A DNA stretch of 64,000 bases from VAZQ01 sp963725065. Its GTDB lineage: Bacteria; Pseudomonadota; Alphaproteobacteria; Rhizobiales; Xanthobacteraceae. This document shows, in pieces, positions 53,544-63,457 of the stretch; the stretch's first letter is position 1, and each line of letters begins with the position of its first letter. The stretch covers positions 1-64,000 of the forward strand of contig CAVRXD010000059.1 of assembly GCA_963725065.1 (NCBI GenBank), in the 5' to 3' direction. A program made the position numbers and the translations under genes. The notes below the pieces were generated by a model. It was given only the letters and a program-made list of their open reading frames with translations, searched no databases and was not told the DNA's origin.

Positions 53544-53597
53544 TCGGCACGTCGTGCGGCGGCCTGGACTTGTTCCGTGATCGACCGTGCGCGCCGG

Positions 53598-55472
53598 TCA
53601 GAGCTTTGATATCTGCAATTGCTGGCGATCGCCGACCCAGGTTTTCGCCAGCTCGGCTTCCGCCCTTTGCGCCCCCGCGGCGTCGCCACGCGCCTTCGAG
53701 AGTTCGAGCAATCCGTAATACGACCAGCCGTTGTTGGGTGCGCGAACGAGCGCGCGCCGGAATTGTTCCTCGGCGTCGCCGAGCCGGCCTGCCTGCATCA
53801 ACGCGGCCGCGAGCGATTGGCGCACCGGGTAGTACCAGTAAGGCGGCTCGGTGTAGGGCAGGGCGTCCTGCAGCGCGGCGGCCTGTTCGAACCGCTCGAT
53901 CGCCTTGTTGCTATCGCCTTCCGCCTGGGCGAGGCGGCCCTCGACCACTGTTCGCGCAAGCTGCAGCACCTCCGATGCGGGAATGCCGGCCGTCTTGAGC
54001 AGCGAGAAATCCGCCGTGCGCTCGATCGTGTCGATGGCGTTCGCTTCTGCCTTGCCTGCAACGAAATCACGCCGCGCCGCGTAGGCCACGCCGCGGGCGT
54101 AGTGCCACATCGCCTTCACGTAGGGAATCGAATTGCCCGGATCGGGGAGGGCGAGGATGGCGTCGGGTGAGCTGAACAGGGCATGAGCATAGTAGGGCGC
54201 CGCCTTCACGGGCTGCGCGCCCGGAATCGCGAGCGCCGCCGCGTCGGGGACAAGGCCGTGCAGCTTGTCCGCCGCGGCGATGCTGTTCGCTCCATCGCCG
54301 GCCATCAACGCAGAGGCCATGACGAAATGCACATTGTGCGGGTAGTAGCCCAGCCGATACACCCCCATCGGGGCGTCGCTCGCCGCCAGGTACTTCTCGT
54401 CCACCGCAGCCGCGGTCGTGTTGTCCGCCAGCGCGTCGAGGTAACGCCCGACCCGGTAGTAGATGTGGCTCGGCATGTGAACGAGATGGCCGGCGCCAGG
54501 AACGGCGCCCCGCAGCCGGTCGGCGTAGGGTTCGGCGCGGCCAGGGCGGTCCGAGGCTTCCACGGCATGGATGTAATAGTGGATCGCGCCGGGATGATTG
54601 GGGTCCTTGGCGAGCACCCGCTCCAATGTGGGCACGATCTCGGCGCTTTGCGGGTTCGGCTCTCGCCCGCCCGACTGCCAGTAATTCCATGGACTGAGAT
54701 CCATGAGCGCCTCGGCGTAGAGCACCGCGATCTCGTTGTCCTCCGGGAACTGCGCCGCGGTCTTGGCCATGGCGGCGGCGTAGGCGGCATCGAGCTCGGC
54801 GCGGTCGGCCTTCGGGTTCTCGGCGTAGCGCGTGGACAAGGCTGCGATCAGCGCCTGTTCGTGCGGGCCTGCCTTGGCGGCCAGCGCGCGCGCCTTCTGT
54901 GCCGCGGCGAACGCGGGGGCCACCGCCTCCTCGACCATCGGCATGTTGATATTTGGCCCGAGCACCAGCGCCTCGCCCCAGAAGCACATGGCGCAATCGG
55001 GATCGAGCTTCTGCGCTTTGCGGAATGCGCGTTGCGCCTCCTCGTGATTGAAGGCATGGGTCAGCCGCAGACCCTGATCGAAATAGCTCTGCGCGGCCGG
55101 GCTCGCCGTGGTGATCTTGTAGGCGAGCGAGCCGAGGCCGTCCCACAGCGGCGGATCGCTGTCGGCGAACGTCAGCGCGGGCGATGCGGCATTGCTCCGG
55201 GCCTGCGGCACTTCGGTCTGCGTTGCGACCAGGCGGATCATCCCGCGCGTCATGGGAGCACGGGCTGTCGCAGTTGGCTGGCAGAGCGCAAAGTCCGGGC
55301 CGGATTCCCAAGCGGCATCAGGTGTGGCGATCGCCGGCGCGATATTGGCACCGACGAACTGCGCCGCTTCCGAGACGCGCTCGCCGCTCAGTGCCAGCAA
55401 TACGAGGCCGCCGGCGCACGCGCCGGCGGTCGTCGCAAAAAGCGCCGCCCGCAGTCGCATCAATGATCTCAT
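53598..55472 (-). CDS. exported TPR-repeat protein
   Basis: A 624-aa exported protein. An N-terminal signal or anchor (ALFATTAGACAGGLVLLALSG) is followed by tetratricopeptide repeats: SYFDQGLRLTHAFNHEEAQRA..KLDPDCAMCFWGEALVLG near residue 130, then YAEALMDLSPWNYW, HYYIHAVEASDRPGRAEPYA, HMPSHIYYRVGRYLDALADN, and C-terminal EEQFRRALVRAPNNGWSYYGL. The CAMCFWGEA and HMPSHIY blocks are typical of a large periplasmic TPR family of unknown function. It is followed by the DUF3617 gene upstream on the same strand. Confidence 0.86.
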   Translation of the reverse strand: MRSLMRLRAALFATTAGACAGGLVLLALSGERVSEAAQFVGANIAPAIATPDAAWESGPDFALCQPTATARAPMTRGMIRLVATQTEVPQARSNAASPALTFADSDPPLWDGLGSLAYKITTASPAAQSYFDQGLRLTHAFNHEEAQRAFRKAQKLDPDCAMCFWGEALVLGPNINMPMVEEAVAPAFAAAQKARALAAKAGPHEQALIAALSTRYAENPKADRAELDAAYAAAMAKTAAQFPEDNEIAVLYAEALMDLSPWNYWQSGGREPNPQSAEIVPTLERVLAKDPNHPGAIHYYIHAVEASDRPGRAEPYADRLRGAVPGAGHLVHMPSHIYYRVGRYLDALADNTTAAAVDEKYLAASDAPMGVYRLGYYPHNVHFVMASALMAGDGANSIAAADKLHGLVPDAAALAIPGAQPVKAAPYYAHALFSSPDAILALPDPGNSIPYVKAMWHYARGVAYAARRDFVAGKAEANAIDTIERTADFSLLKTAGIPASEVLQLARTVVEGRLAQAEGDSNKAIERFEQAAALQDALPYTEPPYWYYPVRQSLAAALMQAGRLGDAEEQFRRALVRAPNNGWSYYGLLELSKARGDAAGAQRAEAELAKTWVGDRQQLQISKL

Positions 55473-55514
55473 GATATCAGCTCCAAGCTCAGGGGCAGAA
55501 GACCCGGCCGCCGG

Positions 55515-55970
55515 TCATTGCGGGCAGTCGCCGACGCGCTGTCCCGCGATCGACGTGCGCACCGACTGCATGAGGCGTCCCTGCATGAATGAGCGTGCCG
55601 TAATAATGGCGACATAATGCTCGGGGCTGTCGAAGTTGAACTCGCCTTGTACGTCCATGTCGATCTGGCCGCTGCATTGCAGCCGCCATTTCAGCCGCTG
55701 CGGCGTGAGCTCGTGCTCGACGCGCTCGCAACTCGAATTCGTGGTGCGGCTGACCGGACTGAACGTCGTGTCGAGATCGGCGACGGCCTCCGGCGTAAGG
55801 CAGCGCGTCCCTTTCTGCGGGGGACCGATGATGCCATTGATTTCCGGGGTCTGAACGGTGTGCCACTCACCGGCGAGCAAGCCGTCGGCTGCCGCATCCT
55901 GCGCGATTGCGAGAAGAATCGCCGCGGCGAGCGCGCACGCGCGCCGGTAATGAACGCCTGTCGAAATCAT
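55515..55970 (-). CDS. DUF3617-family periplasmic protein
   Basis: A 151-aa exported protein. Signal peptide to about residue 28 (AIAQDAAA), then GEWHTVQTPEINGIIGPPQK, RCLTPEAVADL, CERVEHELTPQRLKWRLQCSG and a GEFNFDSPEHYVAIITAR strand. Cysteines are consistent with DUF3617. Function unknown. It lies 42 bases upstream of the TPR gene, so one operon is likely. Confidence 0.85.
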   Translation of the reverse strand: MISTGVHYRRACALAAAILLAIAQDAAADGLLAGEWHTVQTPEINGIIGPPQKGTRCLTPEAVADLDTTFSPVSRTTNSSCERVEHELTPQRLKWRLQCSGQIDMDVQGEFNFDSPEHYVAIITARSFMQGRLMQSVRTSIAGQRVGDCPQ

Positions 55971-56030
55971 GCAGTGAACCGTCTCTTGAGCGCCCCTTAC
56001 CCGGAAATATAGCAGGGGCGAAGCCGCTCG

Positions 56031-57000
56031 TCATTCCGGTTTGATGTTGGCGTCGCGGATCACCTTCGCCCATTTTGGCACTTCGGTCTTGATCCGAGCG
56101 GTGAATTCCGCCGGTGTGCTGCCGATCGGCTCAAATCCGATGGCCGCAAGCTTCTGTTGCACGTCGGCCAGCGCGATCACCTTCACGGTTTCGCGATGGA
56201 GCAGATCGATCACCTCCTTCGGCGCGCCCTTCGGAACGAGGATGCCCTGCGGCGTGTCGCCTTCCTGGTCCGGCACGCCGGCCTCCGCCATGGTCGGCAC
56301 GTCGGGAACCGCGACGCTGCGCTTGGCGCTGGTCACCGCCAGCGCGCGGATTCTGCCTTCCCTGATCTGCGGCGCCGCCGGCGGCATCGAGGAGAACGCG
56401 ATCGGGGTATGGTTGCCGATCACCGACTGGATCATCGGCCCGCCGCCCTGGAACGGGACTGCGACCATGTCGATCTTGAGCGCGAGCTTGAACATCTCGC
56501 CGGACAGATGTGACGGCGTTCCGGTGCCGGGGTTGGCGTAACTCGACCTGCCGGAGCTCGCGCGCACGAAGTCGATGAGCTCGCGTACCGTCTTCACCGG
56601 GACCGAGGGATGGACGACCAGCACGTTGGGCGTGGTGGCGATTTCGGTCACGGGATCGAAGTCATTGTAGGGATCGTACGGGACTTTTGCGTAAAGCCCG
56701 GGATTGATCATGAAGCTCGAGCTGGCGACCAGAATGGTATAGCCGTCCGGTGTCGCGCGCGCGGCGAGCGCGGTGCCGAGGTTGCCGCCGCCGCCCGCGT
56801 GGTTCTCGATGTAGAACTGCTGGCCGAGATTTTCGGAGAACTTCTGCATCAGCAGGCGGGCTATCGCATCGGACGGTCCTCCGGGCGCGAACGGTACGAT
56901 CACGCGCACGGGACGGTTGGGATAGCCGGTCTGTGCATAGTGCGGCGTTTGCCAACACGAGGAGCGTGCAGATGCTGATGGCGCGGACAAACATGATCAT
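56031..57000 (-). pseudogene. Bug/TctC-family receptor, apparent frameshift in signal peptide
   Basis: First of four tandem TTT receptors by coordinate. The signal peptide MIMFVRAISICTLLVLANAA is in one frame. The mature protein YAQTGYPNRPVRVIVPFAPGG onward (to residue 320, with ENHAGGGGNLGTA and TPDGYTILVASSSFMINPGLYAK) is in another. Removing one base near 56938-56944 joins them naturally. The mature domain is intact, so a sequencing error or very recent mutation is likely. It is most similar to the next three genes. Confidence 0.82.
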
Positions 57001-57053
57001 AGCGTCGGGCTTCCCTGGCTGAGCGGTTTTCATTCACGCGTAGAGCGCGGTTC

Positions 57054-58016
57054 TCACTGCGCCTTGATATTGGCGGCACGAATGACCCTCGCCCATTTGT
57101 CGATCTCCCATGTGATCCGGTCGGCGAATTCCTTCGGTGTGCCGGCGATCGGCTCGAACCCCAGCGCCGCCAGGCGCTCGCGCACGTCGGGTAGTGCGAC
57201 GATCCCTACGATCTCGCGATTCAGGCGTTCGATGATGCCCTGCGCCGTTCCGGCCGGAACGAGTACTCCGAGGATGATGTCGGATTCCTGATCGCGGGCG
57301 CCGGCTTCCGCGAGCGTCGGGACATCGGGCAGTGCCGGCGAACGGTGCGCGCCGGTCACGGCGAGCGCGCGCACGGTGCCCTGCTTGACGTGTTCGGCGG
57401 CGGTTGAGATCGAGGTGTAGAGAATCGGCGTGTGCCCGCCGATGGTCGACGTGATGGCGGGCCCGCCGCCGTTGAACGACACTGCCACCAGGTCGAGCCC
57501 GAACGCCTGCTTGAGCATTTCACCGGCGAGATAGCCCGGGGTTCCGAGGCCGGCATGGGCATAGCTGTGCTTGCCCGGGCTTGCCTTCACCCAGGCGACA
57601 AGCTCCTTCACGTTCGTGGCCGGAACATTTGGGTTCACCAGGAGAAGCTGCGGCGACACTCCGACCAGCGACACCGGCGAAAGGTCGCTCGTCGTATCGA
57701 AACCGAGCTTGTTGAACAGGCTCGGATTGACCACCAGCGTGCTGCTGATCACCAGGATGGTGTAGCCGTCTGCGGGAGCCTTTGCCGCCATCGCGGTGCC
57801 GATATTGCCGCTGCCCCCGGGGTGGTTCTCCACGTAGAATTGCTGGCCCAGCCGCTCCGACAACTTCGGAGCAAGCACGCGCGCCACGATATCGACAGGG
57901 CCGCCGGGCGCGAACGGTGCGATCACCTTCACCGGCCTATTGGGGTAGTCCGATGGCTGGGCCAGGCTCGCGCCGGCGACAAGAGCCACGGCAAGCCCAA
58001 GCGCGATTGCCTTCAT
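57054..58016 (-). CDS. Bug/TctC-family receptor, tandem member
   Basis: A 320-aa orphan TTT receptor. ATG 58016 opens MKAIALGLAVALVAGASLAQ. YPNRPVKVIAPFAPGGPVDIVARVL, ENHPGGSGNIGTA, APADGYTILVISSTLVVNPSLFNK and IGGHTPILYTSI are family blocks. It is placed 53 bases from the frameshifted copy and 29 from the next, with about 50 percent mutual identity by eye, pointing to local duplication followed by divergence of ligand. Confidence 0.92.
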   Translation of the reverse strand: MKAIALGLAVALVAGASLAQPSDYPNRPVKVIAPFAPGGPVDIVARVLAPKLSERLGQQFYVENHPGGSGNIGTAMAAKAPADGYTILVISSTLVVNPSLFNKLGFDTTSDLSPVSLVGVSPQLLLVNPNVPATNVKELVAWVKASPGKHSYAHAGLGTPGYLAGEMLKQAFGLDLVAVSFNGGGPAITSTIGGHTPILYTSISTAAEHVKQGTVRALAVTGAHRSPALPDVPTLAEAGARDQESDIILGVLVPAGTAQGIIERLNREIVGIVALPDVRERLAALGFEPIAGTPKEFADRITWEIDKWARVIRAANIKAQ

Positions 58017-58045
58017 TCCGGGTTCTCTCGTTGCGGTCTGGGAGA

Positions 58046-59032
58046 TCATTCCACTTTCGGAATGTTGACGCCATGAATGACCCGGCGCCAGCGCGGAATC
58101 TCGGCGTTGATCCAGGCCGCGAACTGGTCCCGCGTGCTTGCGACCGGCTCGAAGCCGAGCGCGCTGAGACGCTCGCGAATCTCGGGCTGGGCCAAGGCTT
58201 TGACGATCTCGCCATGCAGGCGCTGGGCGATATCGTCTGGCGTTTCCGAACGCACCACCATGCCTGCGACGATATCGACCTCGCAGTCGGGGACGCCGGC
58301 CTCCGCCATGGTCGGCACATCGGGCAGTGCTGCGGCTCGTTTGCTGCTCATGACCGCGAGCGCGCGAAGCTTGCCGTCCTTGACCTGCGGTGCGGCAGTC
58401 GGCAGCGCGGTGAAGCTCACCGGCGTATGACCGGCAATCGTGGCGTTGATCGCAGGCGGGCCGCCGCTGAAGGGCACGTGGACGAGGTCGAGGCCGAGCG
58501 GCGATCGGAACAACTCGCCGGCGAGATGCCCGGGCGTGCCAAGGCCAGCCGAGGCATAGCTGTATTTTCCGGGATTGGCTCTCACCAGCGCAATGAGCTC
58601 GCCGACGCTTCGCGCGGGGAGTGAAGGGTGCACGGCCACCACGTAGGATGACGTCGCGGTCAGGGTCAGCGGAGAAAAATCCCGGATCGGATCGTAGGGA
58701 ATTCTGGCGTAGAGGCTTGGATTGAGAATGAAGCTGTTGGTGACAGCGAGCATTGTGTAGCCATCCGCGGGCGCGCTCGCGGCCATGCCCATGCCGATAT
58801 TGCCGCCGGCCCCGGCGTGGTTCTCCGCGTAGAACTGCTGGCCGAGGCTCACTGAGAGCTTTTGCGTAATCAGCCGCACGATTACGTCGGTCGCGCCGCC
58901 GGGCGGAAACGGCACGATCACTTTGACCGGTCGATTGGGATAGCCGGACGTCTGTGCAAAGCAGGAACTGGCGACGAGCAGCGCTGTCGCCCAGATCGCA
59001 CCGCGTGCGGTCGTCCTCATCACGGCATTCAT
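58046..59032 (-). CDS. Bug/TctC-family receptor, tandem member
   Basis: A 328-aa TTT receptor. ATG 59032 gives MNAVMRTTARGAIWATALLVASSCFAQ; ATG 59020 is a possible alternative. TSGYPNRPVKVIVPFPPGGATDVIVRL, ENHAGAGGNIGMG, APADGYTMLAVTNSFILNPSLYAR. Same strand as its three neighbours. No transporter membrane genes accompany it. Confidence 0.92.
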   Translation of the reverse strand: MNAVMRTTARGAIWATALLVASSCFAQTSGYPNRPVKVIVPFPPGGATDVIVRLITQKLSVSLGQQFYAENHAGAGGNIGMGMAASAPADGYTMLAVTNSFILNPSLYARIPYDPIRDFSPLTLTATSSYVVAVHPSLPARSVGELIALVRANPGKYSYASAGLGTPGHLAGELFRSPLGLDLVHVPFSGGPPAINATIAGHTPVSFTALPTAAPQVKDGKLRALAVMSSKRAAALPDVPTMAEAGVPDCEVDIVAGMVVRSETPDDIAQRLHGEIVKALAQPEIRERLSALGFEPVASTRDQFAAWINAEIPRWRRVIHGVNIPKVE

Positions 59033-59084
59033 GCTTGCGCCAAGCGGCTTGCGAATTTCACGACGGCGTCGAATTTCGCAACGA

Positions 59085-60062
59085 TCAATCGGCCCTGATA
59101 TTCGCGTCACGCACGACCTTGCTCCACTTGGCAATCTCGGCCTTGATGCGCGCGCCGAACTGTTCGGGCGTGTCGGCGACCGGGACGAAGCCCAGCGCTT
59201 CCAGGCGCTGCTTGACGTCGGGCGATGCGACCATCTTCGCGATGGCGTCGTGCCAGCGTTCGATCACCTCCTTCGGCGTTCCCGCCGGCGCGACGATGCC
59301 GGTGAGCGTGTCGCTCTCGAGATCGGGAACGCCCGCTTCCGCGTTGGTCGGCACGTCAGGCAAGGTCGCAGAGCGCGCCGACGCGAGCACGGCGAGCCCG
59401 CGCAGCTTGCCCTCCTTGATATTGCTCATGGCCGGCGGGAGTGCCGTGAATGCGATCGGCGTGTGGCCCCCGATCGTGGAGTTGACGGCCAGCGCCGCGC
59501 CATTGAAGGGTACCGTGACGAGGTCTAGTCCGTATTTCTGCTTGAACAGTTCGCCCGCGAGATGCGGGGTCGAGCCGGTGGCGGGCTGCGCGAAGCTGAA
59601 TTTGCCCGGATTGGCTTTCACCAGCGCGACGAGCTCCTTCATGGATTTCGCCGAGAAGTCCGGATTGACCGAGATCACATTGGGAGAAGCGGCGACAAGC
59701 GTGATCGGCGCGAAGTCCTTCAGCGGATCGTAGGAGATCTTCGCATACATGCTGGGATTGACGATGAAGCCGGTGCTGACCACCATCATCGTGTAGCCGT
59801 CAGCTGGCGCGCGCGCCGCCATGGTGACGCCGGTGTTGCCGCCGGCGCCCGGCACATTTTCGGTATAGACCTGTTGGCCCCATGCCTCCGACAGCTTCTG
59901 CGCGACGATCCGCGCGATCACATCGGTCGGGCCGCCGGCGGCGAATGGCACGATCAGGCGAACCGAGTGTGACGGATAGGTGTCAGCCGACGACTCGCCG
60001 GCGGGCAGCATCATCGAGGGCAGCAGCGCGAGAATGGCGCTGAGCGCGCGGACGTTCGCCAT
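59085..60062 (-). CDS. Bug/TctC-family receptor, tandem member
   Basis: A 325-aa TTT receptor and the first gene of the four-receptor run in transcriptional order. ATG 60062 gives MANVRALSAILALLPSMMLPAG. TYPSHSVRLIVPFAAGGPTDVIARI, ENVPGAGGNTGVT, APADGYTMMVVSTGFIVNPSMYAK. It is divergent from the cyclase-family gene across 107 bases, so its promoter probably drives the whole receptor run while the other direction drives the hydrolase. Confidence 0.93.
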   Translation of the reverse strand: MANVRALSAILALLPSMMLPAGESSADTYPSHSVRLIVPFAAGGPTDVIARIVAQKLSEAWGQQVYTENVPGAGGNTGVTMAARAPADGYTMMVVSTGFIVNPSMYAKISYDPLKDFAPITLVAASPNVISVNPDFSAKSMKELVALVKANPGKFSFAQPATGSTPHLAGELFKQKYGLDLVTVPFNGAALAVNSTIGGHTPIAFTALPPAMSNIKEGKLRGLAVLASARSATLPDVPTNAEAGVPDLESDTLTGIVAPAGTPKEVIERWHDAIAKMVASPDVKQRLEALGFVPVADTPEQFGARIKAEIAKWSKVVRDANIRAD

Positions 60063-60169
60063 GGCATCCTCCCTTGATCTTTTGATTGATGCTATCATCG
60101 CCCTTGCGCGCGGCGCAGTAAACACCTACCCGCGTGCTCCCGCCGACACGATCCAGAAAAGGAATCCCC

Positions 60170-61141
60170 ATGACGTCCAAGAAAATCACACGCCAGGACC
60201 TCCACGACGCGGCGGAGAAATACAAGAACTGGGGCAAGTGGGGCCCGAACGACGAGATCGGCACGCTCAACTATACGACGCCCGCGGACATCATCGGGGC
60301 GGCGCAACTCGTGCGCAAAGGCAAGGTCATCTCGCTCGCGCTCAATTTCGATCATACCGGCCCGCAGGGAGCGAAGAGCAACTATCCCGCGATGGGCCGC
60401 ACCAACCCGATCCACACCATGATCCGCACCGGCACCGACGCCTATTCCGGCGTGCTCGACAAGCGAGGCATTCGCGCTGCCGACGACATGGTGACCATGC
60501 CGCTCCAATGCGGCACGCAATGGGATGGGCTCGGCCACATCTTCTATGAAAGCCACATGTGGAACGGCTACGACTGCCGCGAAGTCACATCGGCCGGCGC
60601 GCAGAAGTGCGGGATCGAGAAGACCAAGAGCAAGATGGTGGGGCGGGGTGTGTTCCTCGACGTCGCGCGCGCGTTGGGAAAAGAATCGCTCGAGGACGGG
60701 TACGGCATCACCTGCGAGGATCTCAACAACACGGCGGAGGCGCACGGCGTCACCATCAAGCGCGGCGACTATGTGATTGTGCGGACGGGCCAGATGGAGC
60801 GCTGCCTCAAGGCCGGAAGCTGGGACGGCTATCCCGGCGGCGACGCCCCTGGTTTTGCCTTCGAGACGCTCGAATGGGTGGCGCGCACCGAGCTCGCCGC
60901 CCTTGCCAGCGACACCTGGGGCTGCGAAGTGCGTCCGAACAATACCGAAGGCGGCATCAACCAGCCCTGGCATTGGATCACCATCCCGATCATGGGCATG
61001 ACTATGGGCGAGATTTTCTATCTGAAGGACCTTGCCGAGGACTGTGCCGCCGACAAGGTCTACGAGTTCATGTTCGTCGCGCCCGCGATTCCAATCACGG
61101 GCGCAGTGGGTTCGCCGACCAATCCGCTCGCGATCAAGTGA
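60170..61141 (+). CDS. cyclase-family (kynurenine-formamidase-like) hydrolase
   Basis: A 323-aa member of the PF04199 hydrolase family. The metal region reads PLQCGTQWDGLGH, where KynB-type enzymes have HxGTHxD; both early histidines are glutamine here, as in a large environmental subgroup. KRGDYVIVRTGQM and WHWITIPIMGMTMGEIFYL are family blocks. ATG 60170 follows AGAAAAGG. Related enzymes hydrolyse amide or lactone rings. The divergent receptor run suggests uptake of its substrate. Confidence 0.86.
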   Translation: MTSKKITRQDLHDAAEKYKNWGKWGPNDEIGTLNYTTPADIIGAAQLVRKGKVISLALNFDHTGPQGAKSNYPAMGRTNPIHTMIRTGTDAYSGVLDKRGIRAADDMVTMPLQCGTQWDGLGHIFYESHMWNGYDCREVTSAGAQKCGIEKTKSKMVGRGVFLDVARALGKESLEDGYGITCEDLNNTAEAHGVTIKRGDYVIVRTGQMERCLKAGSWDGYPGGDAPGFAFETLEWVARTELAALASDTWGCEVRPNNTEGGINQPWHWITIPIMGMTMGEIFYLKDLAEDCAADKVYEFMFVAPAIPITGAVGSPTNPLAIK

Positions 61142-61337
61142 GCAAGGCCGGCCGCCTTGATCGGCGTCGTGGCCGCGCCTCCCGGCATCCGGTCACCGTC
61201 ACGCCAGCGGTCTGATCGTGAGGTCCGTGGGGCTTACGGGATCATTCGCTGTCTGGGATGAAGGAGCGGCGTTCTGACACGCTTGATGAGGGCGTGCGAT
61301 ACGTCAATGCGAAACCTTTGCCGAACGGAAACATCAC

Positions 61338-61628
61338 ATGAACTTCGCCATCAATCCGTGGGTCGCGATCGGCGTCCTTGCCTCCACCGCGGCAACCGAC
61401 GCGGCCTATGTGTTCTTCAACGCGGCGGTGTCCAGCCGTCGTCGGGTCTGGGCCGCGAACTGGAGCTCGATCTGGTACATGTTGTCGGCGTTTGCGGTGA
61501 TCAGCTATACCGAAAACGCCTTGTATGTCGCATTTGCCGCCCTGGGATCGTGGCTGGGGGCATTCGCGTCGGTGACTTGGCTTCATCGCGGCGGACTCCT
61601 GACCCCGCCGCGCCACGATCCGCCGTGA
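61338..61628 (+). CDS. small three-helix membrane protein
   Basis: A 96-aa membrane protein, MNFAINPWVAIGVLASTAAT, with hydrophobic segments near residues 8-30, 45-62 and 66-83. Polar SSRRRVWAANWSS lies between the first two. No known family. It sits between the hydrolase and the ThDP enzyme genes on the same strand. Confidence 0.6.
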   Translation: MNFAINPWVAIGVLASTAATDAAYVFFNAAVSSRRRVWAANWSSIWYMLSAFAVISYTENALYVAFAALGSWLGAFASVTWLHRGGLLTPPRHDPP

Positions 61629-61679
61629 CGCTTCTCCCACGCGACCTCACGCCATTTCCTGCCGCCTGAAAGGTTCACC

Positions 61680-63368
61680 ATGCTCGGACACAATCGAAAA
61701 ATGAGCGGGGCCGAATGCCTCGCCGACATGCTCAAGGGCTACGGCGTCACCCACGTCTTCCATGTGCCGGCGGTGCTGCGCAAGACTTTCGCGGTGATGG
61801 AGACGCGCACCGACATCAAGCGCCTGCATGTGCATGGCGAGAAGGCGGCGGCTTACATGGCCGACGGCTATGCCCGCGCGTCGGGCAGGCCCGGCATCTG
61901 CGCGGCGCAGGTGATCGGGGCGCTCAACCTGGCGGCCGGGCTGCGCGACGCCTGGCTCGCGCACTCGCCGGTGATCGCCATGACCGGCGGGCGTGATCCG
62001 AAGACCAAGTTTCGCAAGGTCTATCAGGAGATCGACGACGTGCCGGCGTTCGAGCCCGTGACCAAGTTCAACGCCACGGTCGACGACGTGGCGCGCTTCC
62101 CCGACATGGTGCGACAGGCGTTTCGCGTCGCGACCTCGGGCACGCCCGGCCCCGTGCACCTGCAGTTCCGCGGCAACGAAGGCCAGGTCGATGCCGACGA
62201 GGCGGAGATGGAGCCGTTGTGCGAGCCGCAGTTCGCGCGCGTGCCGCCGTTCCGGCCGGCGCCCGACGATGCGAGCGTGATGGCGGCGCTCAAGCATCTG
62301 CAGGCTTCGCAACGGCCGGTGATCGTCGCCGGCGGCGGCGTGCGCGCCTCGGGTGCGTCCGCCGAGCTGGTCGCGCTCGCCGAGGCGCTGCAGATCCCGG
62401 TCGCGACCTCGCTCAACGGCAAGGACGTGATCCCCGGCAATCATCCACTCTCGGTCGGCGTCGTCGGCACCTATTCACGCGAGAGCGCCAACCGGGTGGT
62501 CAACGGCGCCGATCTCGTCTGCTTCATCGGCAGCGAGACCGGCGGCATGACCACGCATTTCTGGGCGGTGCCGAAGATCGGCACACCGGCGGTCCAGATC
62601 GACATCGATCCCGAGGCGCTCGGCCGCAACTATCCGCTCCTCGCCGGCGTCAACGGCGACGCCAAGGTCACGCTTGCGCGCATGCTCACGGCGGCCGACC
62701 GCGCCAGCGCCGGCACGCGCAAGGCCTGGATCGAGGAGGCGCAGAAGATTTGCAAGGAATGGGCGGCGAAGTACCAACCGGCGCTCACCTCCGACGCGGT
62801 CCCGATCCGGCCCGAGCGCATCTGCGCCGAGCTCACCCGGCACGTGCCGGACAACGGCATCGTCGTGGTCGATACCGGCCACGGTGGCATGTGGATGGGC
62901 GGCTTTTACGACCTCACCAGTCCTGCGCAGAGCTATATGCGCAGCGCCGGCCATCTCGGATGGGCGTTCCCGGCCGGGCTCGGCGCGAAATGTGCGTGCC
63001 CCGACCGGCCCGTGGTCACGTTCACCGGCGACGCCGGGCTCTGGTACCACATCGCCGAGATCGAGACCGCGGCGCGCTGGCGCATCAACGCCGTGACCGT
63101 GGTCAACAACAACTCCAGCGGCAACCAGTCGAAGCGTGGGTTCGACCGCGTCTATGGCGGCACCCAGACCGAGCAGGCGCGGGAGATGTGGACCTTCAGC
63201 AAGGTCAATTTCGCCCGCATCGCCGAAGACATGGGCGCGGTCGGGATGCGGGTCGAGAAGCCCGGCGACCTCGGTCCCGCCATCCAGCAGGCGTTGAAGG
63301 CGAACCGCCCGGTCATCATCGATGTCGTGACCGACATCGATGCGCTGGCGCCCCTGGCGGTGAGCTGA
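61680..63368 (+). CDS. thiamine-diphosphate-dependent enzyme (acetolactate synthase-like)
   Basis: A 562-aa ThDP enzyme with the usual three domains. The catalytic glutamate is Glu54 in HVHGEKAAAYMADGYAR. The central domain has RPVIVAGGGVRASG. The cofactor motif GDAGLWYHIAEIETAARW ends in VVNNNSSGN. It lacks features that fix it as acetolactate synthase and may be a decarboxylase or benzaldehyde-lyase-like enzyme; substrates are unknown. Same strand as the hydrolase, possibly one operon for degradation of an imported acid. Confidence 0.9.
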   Translation: MLGHNRKMSGAECLADMLKGYGVTHVFHVPAVLRKTFAVMETRTDIKRLHVHGEKAAAYMADGYARASGRPGICAAQVIGALNLAAGLRDAWLAHSPVIAMTGGRDPKTKFRKVYQEIDDVPAFEPVTKFNATVDDVARFPDMVRQAFRVATSGTPGPVHLQFRGNEGQVDADEAEMEPLCEPQFARVPPFRPAPDDASVMAALKHLQASQRPVIVAGGGVRASGASAELVALAEALQIPVATSLNGKDVIPGNHPLSVGVVGTYSRESANRVVNGADLVCFIGSETGGMTTHFWAVPKIGTPAVQIDIDPEALGRNYPLLAGVNGDAKVTLARMLTAADRASAGTRKAWIEEAQKICKEWAAKYQPALTSDAVPIRPERICAELTRHVPDNGIVVVDTGHGGMWMGGFYDLTSPAQSYMRSAGHLGWAFPAGLGAKCACPDRPVVTFTGDAGLWYHIAEIETAARWRINAVTVVNNNSSGNQSKRGFDRVYGGTQTEQAREMWTFSKVNFARIAEDMGAVGMRVEKPGDLGPAIQQALKANRPVIIDVVTDIDALAPLAVS

Positions 63369-63457
63369 GGTCGGCCTAAGCGGTGACTTAGGCGCTTCAC
63401 GATTGTTGGAATCGTCGGCTGCAAATGCGTGATTGACGCGGCAGCGGTCTCGGTCTG

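Noticed and set aside
54183..55466. 427-aa plus-strand open frame
   Set aside because: Antisense to the TPR gene, low-complexity and Arg/Gly/Val-rich; no start signal or family resemblance.
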